From contig DATDIX010000284.1 of NCBI GenBank assembly GCA_036520835.1, positions 1-20,703 of the forward strand: a stretch of DNA of 20,703 bases, given 5' to 3'. Source of the DNA: VBAT01 sp036520835 (lineage in GTDB: Bacteria; Bacteroidota; Bacteroidia; Chitinophagales; Chitinophagaceae). The notes under the pieces are model-generated. The model searched no databases and was not told where the DNA came from. It saw only the letters and a program-made list of their open reading frames with translations. The position numbers and the translations under genes were made by a program. Each line of letters opens with the position of its first letter. The stretch's first letter is position 1. Positions 1 to 7,111 of the stretch are shown here, piece after piece.

Positions 1-251
1 TAAAGATGCAGCAGGACAAAAAAAAATATGCAGAGATAACTCAGGTCACTGAAGTTGTGCCATTTTTTCGTGATCATTAGTAGCGAAATACAAATCACTA
101 CTAATAGATTTTCTATAACCCAGTCCTCCCGGTTAATACAATAGAACCAACCATAAATCCAGTAAGAAACTAATAAACAAGCGAGCATCCAGAAAAAGGT
201 ATTACTTTTTAAGTTTGTTCTATAGGTAGAATTTGCGCTGGTTATAGGCAT
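1..251 (-). CDS. DUF2238 (YjdF-like) integral membrane protein, N-terminal part, cut by the window edge
   Basis: An open frame starts with ATG at 251 and runs leftward without a stop to base 1, giving 83 residues. A hydrophobic segment (residues about 19-37, FFWMLACLLVSYWIYG) is followed by INREDWVIENLL, a second hydrophobic stretch, then WHNFSDLSYLCIFFF and a third hydrophobic run ending in LLHL. The order R-x-x-W-x-x-E-N, then F-S-x-L-S-Y, then a membrane segment ending in L-H matches my memory of the DUF2238/YjdF family, in which a G-x-H-Y-T-Y motif would follow just outside the window. The function of the family is unknown to me. No good TAnnTTTG box is visible upstream. Bacteroidota lacks a reliable Shine-Dalgarno, so the start is chosen only because it is the first in-frame ATG before the hydrophobic segment. 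The family call is moderately sure; coding status is likely from the sustained open frame and coherent membrane topology. Confidence 0.7.
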   Translation of the reverse strand, partial: MPITSANSTYRTNLKSNTFFWMLACLLVSYWIYGWFYCINREDWVIENLLVVICISLLMITKKWHNFSDLSYLCIFFFVLLHL

Positions 252-421
252 AATAAAAAATCATTTTAAAAGATGCATGCTAATAAATAATAACAGCTAA
301 CAATTAAATGTACAGCACTCCAACGAGAGTTTCAAAAACCGGAGGCTTGGTTTTCAGTTATTTAGCATTCGCATTTTTGTATTGTTGACGGTGGCAATGC
401 CCACAATTATATTAAAAATGC
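252..421. other. AT-rich intergenic spacer between DUF2238 gene and tRNA terminator
   Basis: I see no coding frame here. The only structure is a short hairpin, AAAACC at 335-340 pairing with GGTTTT at 349-354 over an 8-base loop. Read on the minus strand it is followed by a short T-rich stretch, so it could be a weak second terminator between the tRNA and the DUF2238 gene. No convincing promoter box for the DUF2238 gene was found. Confidence 0.4.
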
Positions 422-446
422 AAAAAGGCTCAGAATGAGCCTTTTT
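422..446 (-). terminator. Intrinsic terminator of tRNA-fMet
   Basis: A perfect 11-bp inverted repeat (AAAAAGGCTCA at 422-432, TGAGCCTTTTT at 436-446) encloses a 3-base loop. It lies 5 bases beyond the tRNA 3' end. Read on the minus strand the stem ends in five T residues, as expected for a Rho-independent terminator. Confidence 0.85.
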
Positions 447-451
447 GTTTG

Positions 452-523
<72 letters not shown>

Positions 524-533
524 ATGTGGGGTG

Positions 534-564
534 CAAAGATAGCCTTGTGATACTTACCTGCCAA
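534..564 (-). promoter_or_regulatory. Bacteroidota-type promoter of tRNA-fMet
   Basis: The minus strand reads TATCTTTG at 541-534, a full match to the TAnnTTTG -7 box. A TTG at 564-562 lies 20 bases upstream, at the spacing expected for the -33 element. Transcription would begin only a few bases before the tRNA 5' end at 523. Confidence 0.7.
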
Positions 565-579
565 ACAATTTTAAACGAT

Positions 580-587
580 TACCTTTG
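580..587 (+). promoter_or_regulatory. Probable -7 box of era promoter
   Basis: TACCTTTG fits TAnnTTTG exactly. No clean TTG lies 19-20 bases upstream (CTG at 558-560 is the nearest), so the -33 part is weak. It places the era transcript start near 592, downstream of the ATG at 526, and so supports the GTG start at 628. The leader would contain a 6-bp hairpin, CCGGTT at 592-597 with AACCGG at 602-607. Confidence 0.5.
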
Positions 588-627
588 CCAACCGGTTCAA
601 AAACCGGCTGATCATTTAATTATAATA

Positions 628-1497
628 GTGAAAGCAGGCTTTGTCAACATATTCGGCCGCCCCAATGCCGGCAAAAGCACCCTTCTCAATGCACTGATGG
701 GGGAGAAGATGGCTATCGTATCGCCAAAAGTGCAGACCACCCGCCACCGCATCAAAGCAATATTAACGGAAAAAGATTACCAGGTCGTTCTTTCCGATAC
801 CCCCGGTATCATCGAGCCGAAGTATAAGTTGCATGAAAAAATGATGCAGGCCGTGAAGAGTGCACTCGAGGATGCAGATGTTGCCTTGCTTATTGCCGAT
901 GTAAATGAGAATTGGGAAGAAGCCAATGCTATTTTCGAAACGCTGAGATTAAAAGTGCCGGCCATTGTTGTCATTAATAAGATCGACAGGGCCAGCCAGG
1001 AAAAGATCAAAGAAGCGGTTACTTATTTTGAAAATAAAAAATATTGTAAAAGCGTTATTACGATCTCGGCGCTGAGCGGTATTAATATTAAAAAATTTTT
1101 GAAACCGATACTTGAATTGCTCCCTGAAGGCGAGCCCTTCTATTCAGGCGATGATATTACTGACCTGCCGGAAAAATTCTTTGTCAGCGAACTGATACGG
1201 GAAAAGATATATGACTTTCTTTCTGATGAGATACCTTACCAGACAGCTGTGCTGGTCAGGGAGTTCAAGGAAAAAACGACACTGGTAAAGATCGTGGCAG
1301 ACATCATCGTGCACCGGGAAACACAGAAAGCGATTTTGCTGGGAGAGAAAGGAGTCATGATCAAAAAAATAGGTACCGAATCCCGCAAAGAGATCGAAGC
1401 CTTTTTACGGCAGAAAGTATTTTTGGAGCTGTTCGTAAAAGTAAAACCCAAGTGGCGGGAGAATGATCAGCAGTTGAAGGAATATGGGTATAGTTAA
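628..1497 (+). CDS. era: GTPase Era, 30S subunit / 16S rRNA maturation factor
   Basis: Era is an essential-type GTPase that binds the 3' end of 16S rRNA through a KH domain and helps 30S assembly. I place the start at GTG 628, giving 289 residues beginning MKAGFVNIFG, the usual Era N-terminus and length. The frame stays open to an ATG at 526, but that start would lie upstream of the probable promoter and next to the divergent tRNA. The G1 motif GRPNAGKS is at residues 10-17, the switch I segment SPKVQTTRHRI at 32-42, G3 DTPG at 57-60 and G4 NKID at 117-120; SALSG follows as G5. The C-terminal KH domain includes AILLGEKGVMIKKIG with its G-x-x-G loop and ends in ELFVKVKPKWRE, typical of Era. 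It appears monocistronic: a 247-base spacer rich in palindromes follows. Confidence 0.97.
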   Translation: MKAGFVNIFGRPNAGKSTLLNALMGEKMAIVSPKVQTTRHRIKAILTEKDYQVVLSDTPGIIEPKYKLHEKMMQAVKSALEDADVALLIADVNENWEEANAIFETLRLKVPAIVVINKIDRASQEKIKEAVTYFENKKYCKSVITISALSGINIKKFLKPILELLPEGEPFYSGDDITDLPEKFFVSELIREKIYDFLSDEIPYQTAVLVREFKEKTTLVKIVADIIVHRETQKAILLGEKGVMIKKIGTESRKEIEAFLRQKVFLELFVKVKPKWRENDQQLKEYGYS

Positions 1498-1541
1498 AGC
1501 AGCAGAGCCGGTTTAGGGGGTGTATTATTTTGCGGTTTTGG

Positions 1542-1559
1542 TCCCGATAGCTATCGGGA
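1542..1559. repeat. Perfect 18-bp palindrome (REP-like)
   Basis: TCCCGATAG at 1542-1550 is followed directly by its exact reverse complement CTATCGGGA at 1551-1559. Two further small symmetric motifs follow: GGAAATTTCC at 1561-1570, and TTCCTGAA at 1567-1574 with its inverted copy TTCAGGAA at 1614-1621. I recall similar CCGATAGCTATCGG palindromes as common between genes in Bacteroidota, but cannot check copy number here. Confidence 0.6.
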
Positions 1560-1628
1560 GGGAAATTTCCTGAAAGAAGCACGAATTATAAAGAAATGAT
1601 ATATCCCTGATGCTTCAGGAAGGCTCGG

Positions 1629-1647
1629 TTGGGAACAAATTTCCCAA
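1629..1647. repeat. 7-bp stem-loop in the era downstream spacer
   Basis: TTGGGAA at 1629-1635 pairs with TTCCCAA at 1641-1647 around a 5-base loop. No T run follows directly, so it is not a convincing terminator on its own. Confidence 0.4.
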
Positions 1648-1680
1648 TTCCCCAATTGTACTTTTCAAAATGAGCCACTG

Positions 1681-1704
1681 CCCGGTTAAGCGGGGGTTTT
1701 AAAT
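1681..1704 (+). terminator. Weak candidate terminator downstream of era
   Basis: CCCG at 1681-1684 pairs with CGGG at 1691-1694 and is followed by GGTTTTAAATTT. The stem is only 4 bp, so this is a low-confidence call. It is the best T-tailed hairpin between era and the next operon. Confidence 0.3.
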
Positions 1705-1744
1705 TTAGACTGTTATATCATATTTTAGCAAAAAACCTGACTAT

Positions 1745-3637
1745 ATGAAGATGGGTGGATTATGGCGCAACGTGTTGATACCGGTTCTTTTGATCATTGT
1801 TTACAGTACTGCAAAAGCGGGCGCCGGGAAACCCGGTGACGATAATATTATCATTTCTTCGGCTACCGAGAGCTATCGTTTTGATTATTCCAAATCAAGA
1901 AATTCGGTAGAAGTAAAGCAGGAAATGGTTTACAATTATTCCTGTCTCAACTACCGCGATAAAGCTTATTTCTCTGAATTTTTTGATGACCAGTCCTCAT
2001 TGGATGATGTTATCTTATATGAGAACGGGAAAAAAGGCTATGTCCATAAAGACCTTTCAGGCTATTCCGTTGAGGATATTTTTTACTCGGATGCTAAAGT
2101 GTACCGTCTTATACTCGACTTTCCGAAAAGCGGCTGGCAAAATGAAATACGGCTGAAAAAAACGATCAAGGATCCCCGCTATTTTTGCACCATCTATTTC
2201 AATGATGCTTATTCGGTAAGCAAAAAAGATATTGTTATTACCATACCGAGATGGCTGAAGGCCGAGATCAAAGAATTCAATTTTGAAGGCTATCATGTAG
2301 TAAAGCAAACATCCTATTCCGATAAGGAAGACGCGGATATCATTACCTATACGATCAAAAACCTGCCTGAAAGAAAACCCGAGGACAATATGCCGGGCCC
2401 TTCTTACTTCCTGCCGCACCTGCTGGTGATGTGCAAGTCGGCAAATGTGAACGGGCAGCAATTTACTTTTTTCAATACCCTGCAGGACCAGTACAACTGG
2501 TATAAAAAGATCGTTGGCATGCTGAAGAATGATAAGACGGCAATCAAAGCAAAAGTCGAAGAGATAACTGCCGGCATCAAAGACGACCTGCAGAAAGTAA
2601 AAACGATTCTTTACTGGGTGCATGAAAATATCCGGTATGTCGCTTTTGAAGATGGTATCGCCGGTTTTAAACCCGACGAAGCGCAGAATGTAATGAATAA
2701 AAAATACGGCGATTGTAAAGGAATGGCTAACCTGACCCGTGAATTACTGGTAGCATTGGGCTTTGATGCCAGGCTCACCTGGATAGGCACCAACTATATC
2801 AGCTATGATTATTCCACACCCGCACTTTGCGTGGACAACCATATGATATGTTGCCTCATCTACAAGGGCAAGAAATATTTCCTGGATGGAACAGAAAGTT
2901 ATCTTGCTTTTGAGAATTATGCCGAACGCATACAGGGAAGACAAGTGCTGATCGAAAACGGGGATACCTATATACTGGAGAGAATACCTGGCACCACCGC
3001 TGACCAAAACCTTTGCCAGTTCAAAGAAAAGCTGCAGGTAAAGAATAATAACCTCACCGGTGCGATCGAATACGTTTATCGTGGTGAAAGTAAAGAGCAG
3101 TTGCTGGGGGCTATTCACAGAACCAAAAATGAAAAATTGAATGCCACACTGGAAAGGTATATTACCAATGACAATAAGAACTACACGGTGAGCAATGTAA
3201 CTGTTTCTGATATCAACCAGTTTGACGGCGACCTGTCCATTAAATTCGGGCTGGACTATGCCGGCGCTGTATCCTCATTCGGCAATGAAATTTATATCGA
3301 TCTGGATTATAATAAAATGTTCAACCAGGCAACAATAGATACAGCGGGCCGGAAATATGATTACCAGTTCCATTATAAATACAATTACAAAACAGAAGTG
3401 GACCTGGAGATACCAGCCGGTTATAAAATAAACACACTCCCCAAAGATTTTGAATACATGCATGCTGATTTTTATTTTTCCATTACCTGTAAAATGAATG
3501 GCAACACCCTTCAATACCGGAAGCAACTGAAAATCCTCAATACGCTGCTGAAAAAAGAGGCGTTTGGCGACTGGAACAAAGCGGTTGCCGGTCTTTCTGA
3601 AAAGTATCTTGATCAACTCACCCTTATAAAAAAATAA
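1745..3637 (+). CDS. Secreted transglutaminase-like (DUF3857-type) protein with intact catalytic triad
   Basis: This 630-residue protein has a hydrophobic export signal at residues about 8-25 (NVLIPVLLIIVYSTAKAGAG), so it should cross the inner membrane. Residues about 30-250 are a beta-rich region like the DUF3857 domain that precedes transglutaminase cores in Bacteroidota. The transglutaminase-like core follows: an ILYWVHENIRYVAFEDG segment, then KYGDCKGMANL with the presumed nucleophile Cys324, VDNHMICCLIY with His366, and FLDGTESY with Asp381. The spacing and order Cys-His-Asp match the transglutaminase/papain-like fold. The C-terminal half (about 420-630) is a further beta-rich domain. 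It is the first gene of a three-gene operon, with the next ATG only 12 bases after its stop. The substrate is unknown; peptidase, amidase or cross-linking activity are all possible. A start at ATG 1745 fits the signal peptide. Confidence 0.88.
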   Translation: MKMGGLWRNVLIPVLLIIVYSTAKAGAGKPGDDNIIISSATESYRFDYSKSRNSVEVKQEMVYNYSCLNYRDKAYFSEFFDDQSSLDDVILYENGKKGYVHKDLSGYSVEDIFYSDAKVYRLILDFPKSGWQNEIRLKKTIKDPRYFCTIYFNDAYSVSKKDIVITIPRWLKAEIKEFNFEGYHVVKQTSYSDKEDADIITYTIKNLPERKPEDNMPGPSYFLPHLLVMCKSANVNGQQFTFFNTLQDQYNWYKKIVGMLKNDKTAIKAKVEEITAGIKDDLQKVKTILYWVHENIRYVAFEDGIAGFKPDEAQNVMNKKYGDCKGMANLTRELLVALGFDARLTWIGTNYISYDYSTPALCVDNHMICCLIYKGKKYFLDGTESYLAFENYAERIQGRQVLIENGDTYILERIPGTTADQNLCQFKEKLQVKNNNLTGAIEYVYRGESKEQLLGAIHRTKNEKLNATLERYITNDNKNYTVSNVTVSDINQFDGDLSIKFGLDYAGAVSSFGNEIYIDLDYNKMFNQATIDTAGRKYDYQFHYKYNYKTEVDLEIPAGYKINTLPKDFEYMHADFYFSITCKMNGNTLQYRKQLKILNTLLKKEAFGDWNKAVAGLSEKYLDQLTLIKK

Positions 3638-3649
3638 CCTCGTTAATAC

Positions 3650-5902
3650 ATGCGTAATTATTTCCCTGCACATTTCCTGCTCGCCGTATTAGTATGTTCC
3701 GGCATGATGGCAACGGCACAAAGCAAACAGGAAAAAAAATATGCTGAAAGAGCCACAGAAGTGGATGCTGAAATATTCAACTCGGTGGACGCTGCGTTTA
3801 CCGGCAATACGGTACCGGCCACTTATGCCCAGTCATCCGGTGTCATCATTGCTAAGAAGGTTGACCTGTTTGCAGATCTTAAAAGCAAGGTCAAGTTCTC
3901 TATTTTCTATGGAACAGATAAGACCAATACGATCCGCTATACACTGACCATCCGGGAAAAAATAAAGATACAGGACAAGAATGCACTGAGTGAATACTCA
4001 GAGTTTGCTTTCAGCAAGATCAGGAGCCAGTCTTCTTTTTTCAAAAGCTCGGCGTATTCTTTTGTAGGTATCCGCCTGATCAAACCCGACGGAACCATCA
4101 AAAAGATAGATGTGGATGAAGAAGCAGTAAATGCAGAATCGGAGGATGAGAAGAATAAATATAAACTGGCTATACCCGGCCTGCAGGTAGGTGATATCAT
4201 CGATATGTACAGCCGCGTGGAAAAGGAAAGTTCTTCCAGCAACCCGATCGAACCGCTTGACATCGTGGTAGGCGGATCTTATCCTGTCGTCAACTATTCT
4301 TTTATCACCAAGGTCCGTAACAGTTTTGCGATCATTTATTCCATTGCCAACAGCAGCACTAAACTCAATGAAACAAGGGATGCTGAATTCATTTATCTCA
4401 AAATGAATATGCAGGATGTCAATAAAAAGACAGACGACCTCTGGGTGTATGAAAGAAGGGAACTCCCTGTATTCAAGATCAATATTTTTCCCGGCGCCAG
4501 CAGCAAGTACGAAAACAGGACCTATGCCCCGGCAGAAGGAAAGGTGCTGGATGGCTTGCCAAAAGAATGGATAGACAATAAATTCTCCACGGCGCTTTCC
4601 GGTTCGGTCAATTCCCGTAAGATATCCGAGGACCGTACCAACTGGTTAAAAGAAAATATCAAGCGGGTAAAAAAGGAAAGAGGATGGAAAGATATGGACA
4701 GTGATTCGATGATCCTCTATATTTATTATTTCGGGAGGTTCAGTTTCCTCTACGATTATATGTCGGAAAGCAAGATCGAGGTAGGGATCGAAAGAAACAT
4801 GGCCAGCACCAATTATGCTTTCTATGATTACCTCGTGGACGCATTTAACTATTATAATATTGACTACGATCTTATTTTCACTGTTCCCCGCAGCAACGGT
4901 ACGATCTATACTACTACCGACCTCGGTGAATTTGACCTCGTGGTAAGGGCAAAAGGCAGGAATGATTATTACCTGTCGCCGCCCGGAATCTTCTCTATTG
5001 CCAATAGTTTCCCGGCATCTTATGAAGGGCAGGATGCGTATGTTTTCAAAAACACTTCTATTAAAAGATCAGGCGGGGTATCGGTAGTGGAGAAATTGCC
5101 TGTTACCAAACCGTCATTTAATTACCTCGAAGAGAACCTGGATATTTCGGTCAATGCAACCAATAACCAGCAGGTGAATATCAGCCGTACCCGTACATTA
5201 AGGGGTAAACCGGCCTACGAAACACAGGTGATGCTTTCCCTGTTTGAAGAGTATGTTGATAAGGAAAGAAAGCTGGTGGGGGAAAGAACATTTGCAGAAG
5301 AGATAGTAGCCCGTGTCGGTAAAAAGCGGAGCGCACAATTGCTGGCTGAGTATGAACAGGCTTTCCAGGCGGCACGCAAAAAAAGACTGGAATATGCCAA
5401 AGAAGAACTGGAAGGCAGTTTTGAAAATAAAACAGTGACCCTTGACAGCTTCCAGGTGATTAAGCCGGGCAACCGTCATGTACAACCTGATTTTGTTTTC
5501 AAAGAAAGTTTCACCATGACCGGGCTGGTAAAAAAAGCCGGTAATAATTATATCATCAGCCTGGGTGAACTGGTAAGCGGGCAGGTGCAGGTGAAGACCG
5601 ATCAGCGTACAAGAACAAATAATATCAACATGCCTTATGCAAGGCATTACCGTTATAAAATAAGTTTTACCATACCGGAAGGATTTACGGCAGAGGGCAT
5701 CGAGAACCTGAATAAAGAGGTCAGCAATGAGACCGGCAGCTTCAGCAGCAAAGCCGTTTTGCAGAATGATAAACTGGTCGTAGAGATCAATAAGATCTAT
5801 ACCCGTTCTTATGAACCGGCCGCCAACTGGGACAAGATGCTCGGTTTCCTTGACGCCGCTTATAATCTTTCACAGGAAAAAATACTTTTAAAGAAAAAAT
5901 GA
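3650..5902 (+). CDS. Secreted DUF3857 protein with degenerate transglutaminase-like domain
   Basis: This 750-residue protein has a clear signal peptide (residues about 1-24, FLLAVLVCSGMMATAQS). Residues about 60-290 resemble DUF3857, including IKPDGTIKKIDVDEE and LQVGDIIDMYSRVEK. The region about 330-450 aligns by eye with the transglutaminase core of the gene before it (DAFNYYNIDYDL against ELLVALGFDARL; GEFDLVV against DNHMICC; DYYLSP against KYFLDG). All three catalytic positions are changed: Cys becomes about Asn388, His becomes Phe428 and Asp becomes Ser443. It is therefore probably a non-catalytic paralogue that binds a ligand or partner. A charged, probably helical segment rich in Lys, Glu and Arg (about 540-590) precedes a C-terminal beta domain. 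It lies 12 bases after the upstream gene and overlaps the next start as ATGA, so the three are likely co-translated. Function is unknown. Confidence 0.85.
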   Translation: MRNYFPAHFLLAVLVCSGMMATAQSKQEKKYAERATEVDAEIFNSVDAAFTGNTVPATYAQSSGVIIAKKVDLFADLKSKVKFSIFYGTDKTNTIRYTLTIREKIKIQDKNALSEYSEFAFSKIRSQSSFFKSSAYSFVGIRLIKPDGTIKKIDVDEEAVNAESEDEKNKYKLAIPGLQVGDIIDMYSRVEKESSSSNPIEPLDIVVGGSYPVVNYSFITKVRNSFAIIYSIANSSTKLNETRDAEFIYLKMNMQDVNKKTDDLWVYERRELPVFKINIFPGASSKYENRTYAPAEGKVLDGLPKEWIDNKFSTALSGSVNSRKISEDRTNWLKENIKRVKKERGWKDMDSDSMILYIYYFGRFSFLYDYMSESKIEVGIERNMASTNYAFYDYLVDAFNYYNIDYDLIFTVPRSNGTIYTTTDLGEFDLVVRAKGRNDYYLSPPGIFSIANSFPASYEGQDAYVFKNTSIKRSGGVSVVEKLPVTKPSFNYLEENLDISVNATNNQQVNISRTRTLRGKPAYETQVMLSLFEEYVDKERKLVGERTFAEEIVARVGKKRSAQLLAEYEQAFQAARKKRLEYAKEELEGSFENKTVTLDSFQVIKPGNRHVQPDFVFKESFTMTGLVKKAGNNYIISLGELVSGQVQVKTDQRTRTNNINMPYARHYRYKISFTIPEGFTAEGIENLNKEVSNETGSFSSKAVLQNDKLVVEINKIYTRSYEPAANWDKMLGFLDAAYNLSQEKILLKKK

Positions 5903-6873
5903 TCACCACCCCAAAAAAACAAAACATGAAAATGAAACAGACGTTGTTATTTCTTTGTGCTACAATTTTTACAGCATCCGCAGCTCTATCGCAAACAAAA
6001 AGAGAGATAATGGAAGAAGATCCGAAACTGTCCCCCAACCTTCGTTTTGAATTATCACCGCTGGATTTCAAGACATCCCCTCCTTATAATTTCGCCGGGG
6101 CCAGCCTCCGGGCTTCTTACCGGATGAATAATAAATTTTCTATCGCAGGAGAATTCAGGAAAGAGTACTGGGATTATGAAGAAACAGACCTGCAAAACAT
6201 TTCCAGCGGTTACCTCTATGGTAACCCTGAACCGGTGGCAGGTTGGGGAGCTGAACTGACCGGTACTTTTTATTTTAAAGCAGTAGAAAAAGAAGCGGAA
6301 CAATGGATGCCGGTCAAATCAAGATCAACTGGCTACCGCACAGTGGAAGTGACGATAGATCCTGTGCCTACAACCAAACTGATGCTGTATGGGCTCAGGG
6401 GTGGATATGCTATGGATAGAGCCACCAGCCAATTCGAAGCTGAAATTTCTGAAGTAGGGAACCCGTCCAACATAGGATCAGGCACTGTCATTGCCCTGGA
6501 AACAAGGAATTTTTTCTTTGGAGGATTGAGCATGACCCGTATCAAGAATGTCAAGGTAAAGTATCCTACCTATGGTACCCGCAGGAAACAGGTCTACCGT
6601 GAAATTTATGCCGATGTACTTTTTGGTGGTGAACCCAAAGCAGATAACGTGGTGAATTATGATGGCAGCGGAAACGCTACCTACTACCAGGTAGATAAGT
6701 ATGCAATCGATAAAAAGGTCGGCTGGAGAGTGGGTGTTAACAGTACGCCGACCGGGAGAATGGTCAATGTCGGCTATGGTTTGGAACTGGCTTCCATGCC
6801 GGGCGGCAGCTTCGGGATCAATGTGAAACTGATATTTTCCCTGTTTGCCAAAGCCGGGTTAAGCGAAGAATAG
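5899..6873 (+). CDS. Exported protein of unknown function, possible outer-membrane beta protein
   Basis: I do not recognise a named family. The frame gives 324 residues from the ATG that overlaps the previous stop as ATGA. An in-frame ATG at 5926 (MKMKQTLLFLCATIF) follows an A-rich stretch and gives a more usual signal peptide, so it may be the true start. The signal appears to end near ALSQTKRE. The rest is rich in alternating aromatic/polar stretches (FAGASLRASYRMNNKFSIAGEF, GWGAELTGTFYF, MLYGLRGGYAM, REIYADVLFGG) and ends LIFSLFAKAGLSEE, suggesting transmembrane beta strands, but no diagnostic motif is present. It is the last gene of the operon with two DUF3857-type proteins and is followed 24 bases later by a strong terminator. 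A role at the cell envelope together with those secreted proteins is inferred from context only. Confidence 0.75.
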   Translation: MITTPKKQNMKMKQTLLFLCATIFTASAALSQTKREIMEEDPKLSPNLRFELSPLDFKTSPPYNFAGASLRASYRMNNKFSIAGEFRKEYWDYEETDLQNISSGYLYGNPEPVAGWGAELTGTFYFKAVEKEAEQWMPVKSRSTGYRTVEVTIDPVPTTKLMLYGLRGGYAMDRATSQFEAEISEVGNPSNIGSGTVIALETRNFFFGGLSMTRIKNVKVKYPTYGTRRKQVYREIYADVLFGGEPKADNVVNYDGSGNATYYQVDKYAIDKKVGWRVGVNSTPTGRMVNVGYGLELASMPGGSFGINVKLIFSLFAKAGLSEE

Positions 6874-6897
6874 ACGTATTTTCATTCCCTGGGCATA

Positions 6898-6933
6898 AAT
6901 AAAGCTCCTGTTCATTAAAACAGGGGCTTTATT
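6898..6933 (+). terminator. Strong intrinsic terminator of the DUF3857 operon
   Basis: A 15-bp stem (6898-6912 with 6919-6933, one T-G wobble) encloses a 6-base loop, CATTAA. GC-rich middle pairs and a CTTTTAT tail follow the stem on the plus strand. It separates the operon from der. Confidence 0.85.
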
Positions 6934-6961
6934 CTTTTATAGTCCCTTCGCCGGGTTTAGT

Positions 6962-6969
6962 TACTTTTG
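6962..6969 (+). promoter_or_regulatory. Probable -7 box of der promoter
   Basis: TACTTTTG is a full match to TAnnTTTG. No clear TTG is seen at the -33 position. If used, the der transcript begins near 6974 and carries a leader of about 138 bases that contains both heptad arrays at 6989-7044 and 7067-7090. Confidence 0.5.
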
Positions 6970-6988
6970 CAGCCCCTTTTGGGGAAAG

Positions 6989-7044
6989 CGGAAAATGGAG
7001 AATGGAAAGTGGAGAGTGGAGAGTGGAAAATAGGGGGTGAGAGT
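6989..7044 (+). repeat. Heptad array A: purine-rich TGGRRAR repeats, 7-base period
   Basis: TGG recurs at 6996, 7003, 7010, 7017 and 7024, exactly 7 bases apart, giving units such as TGGAGAA, TGGAAAG and TGGAGAG. Degenerate units flank them (CGGAAAA at 6989, TAGGGGG at 7031, TGAGAGT at 7038). The array lies in the probable der leader. Confidence 0.85.
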
Positions 7045-7066
7045 ACAGCCTGGGAAAAGCTACTCA

Positions 7067-7090
7067 CCACTGACCACTCACCACTGACCA
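7067..7090 (-). repeat. Heptad array B: CCACTSA repeats, inverted relative to array A
   Basis: CCA recurs at 7067, 7074, 7081 and 7088, exactly 7 bases apart. Read on the minus strand the units are TGGTCAG and TGGTGAG. The array ends 21 bases before the der start codon and is partly complementary to array A (GAGTGG against CCACTC). Confidence 0.85.
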
Positions 7091-7111
7091 GAAAAAATCA
7101 AACAGATCAAC

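Noticed and set aside
526..627. N-terminal extension of Era from ATG 526
   Set aside because: It adds 34 residues without Era similarity, begins next to the tRNA 5' end and lies upstream of the probable era -7 box. The GTG at 628 gives the standard N-terminus.
2057..2623. 188-codon minus-strand frame inside the first DUF3857-type gene
   Set aside because: It is a shadow of a well-supported gene with a catalytic triad on the plus strand, and its own sequence has no recognisable domain.
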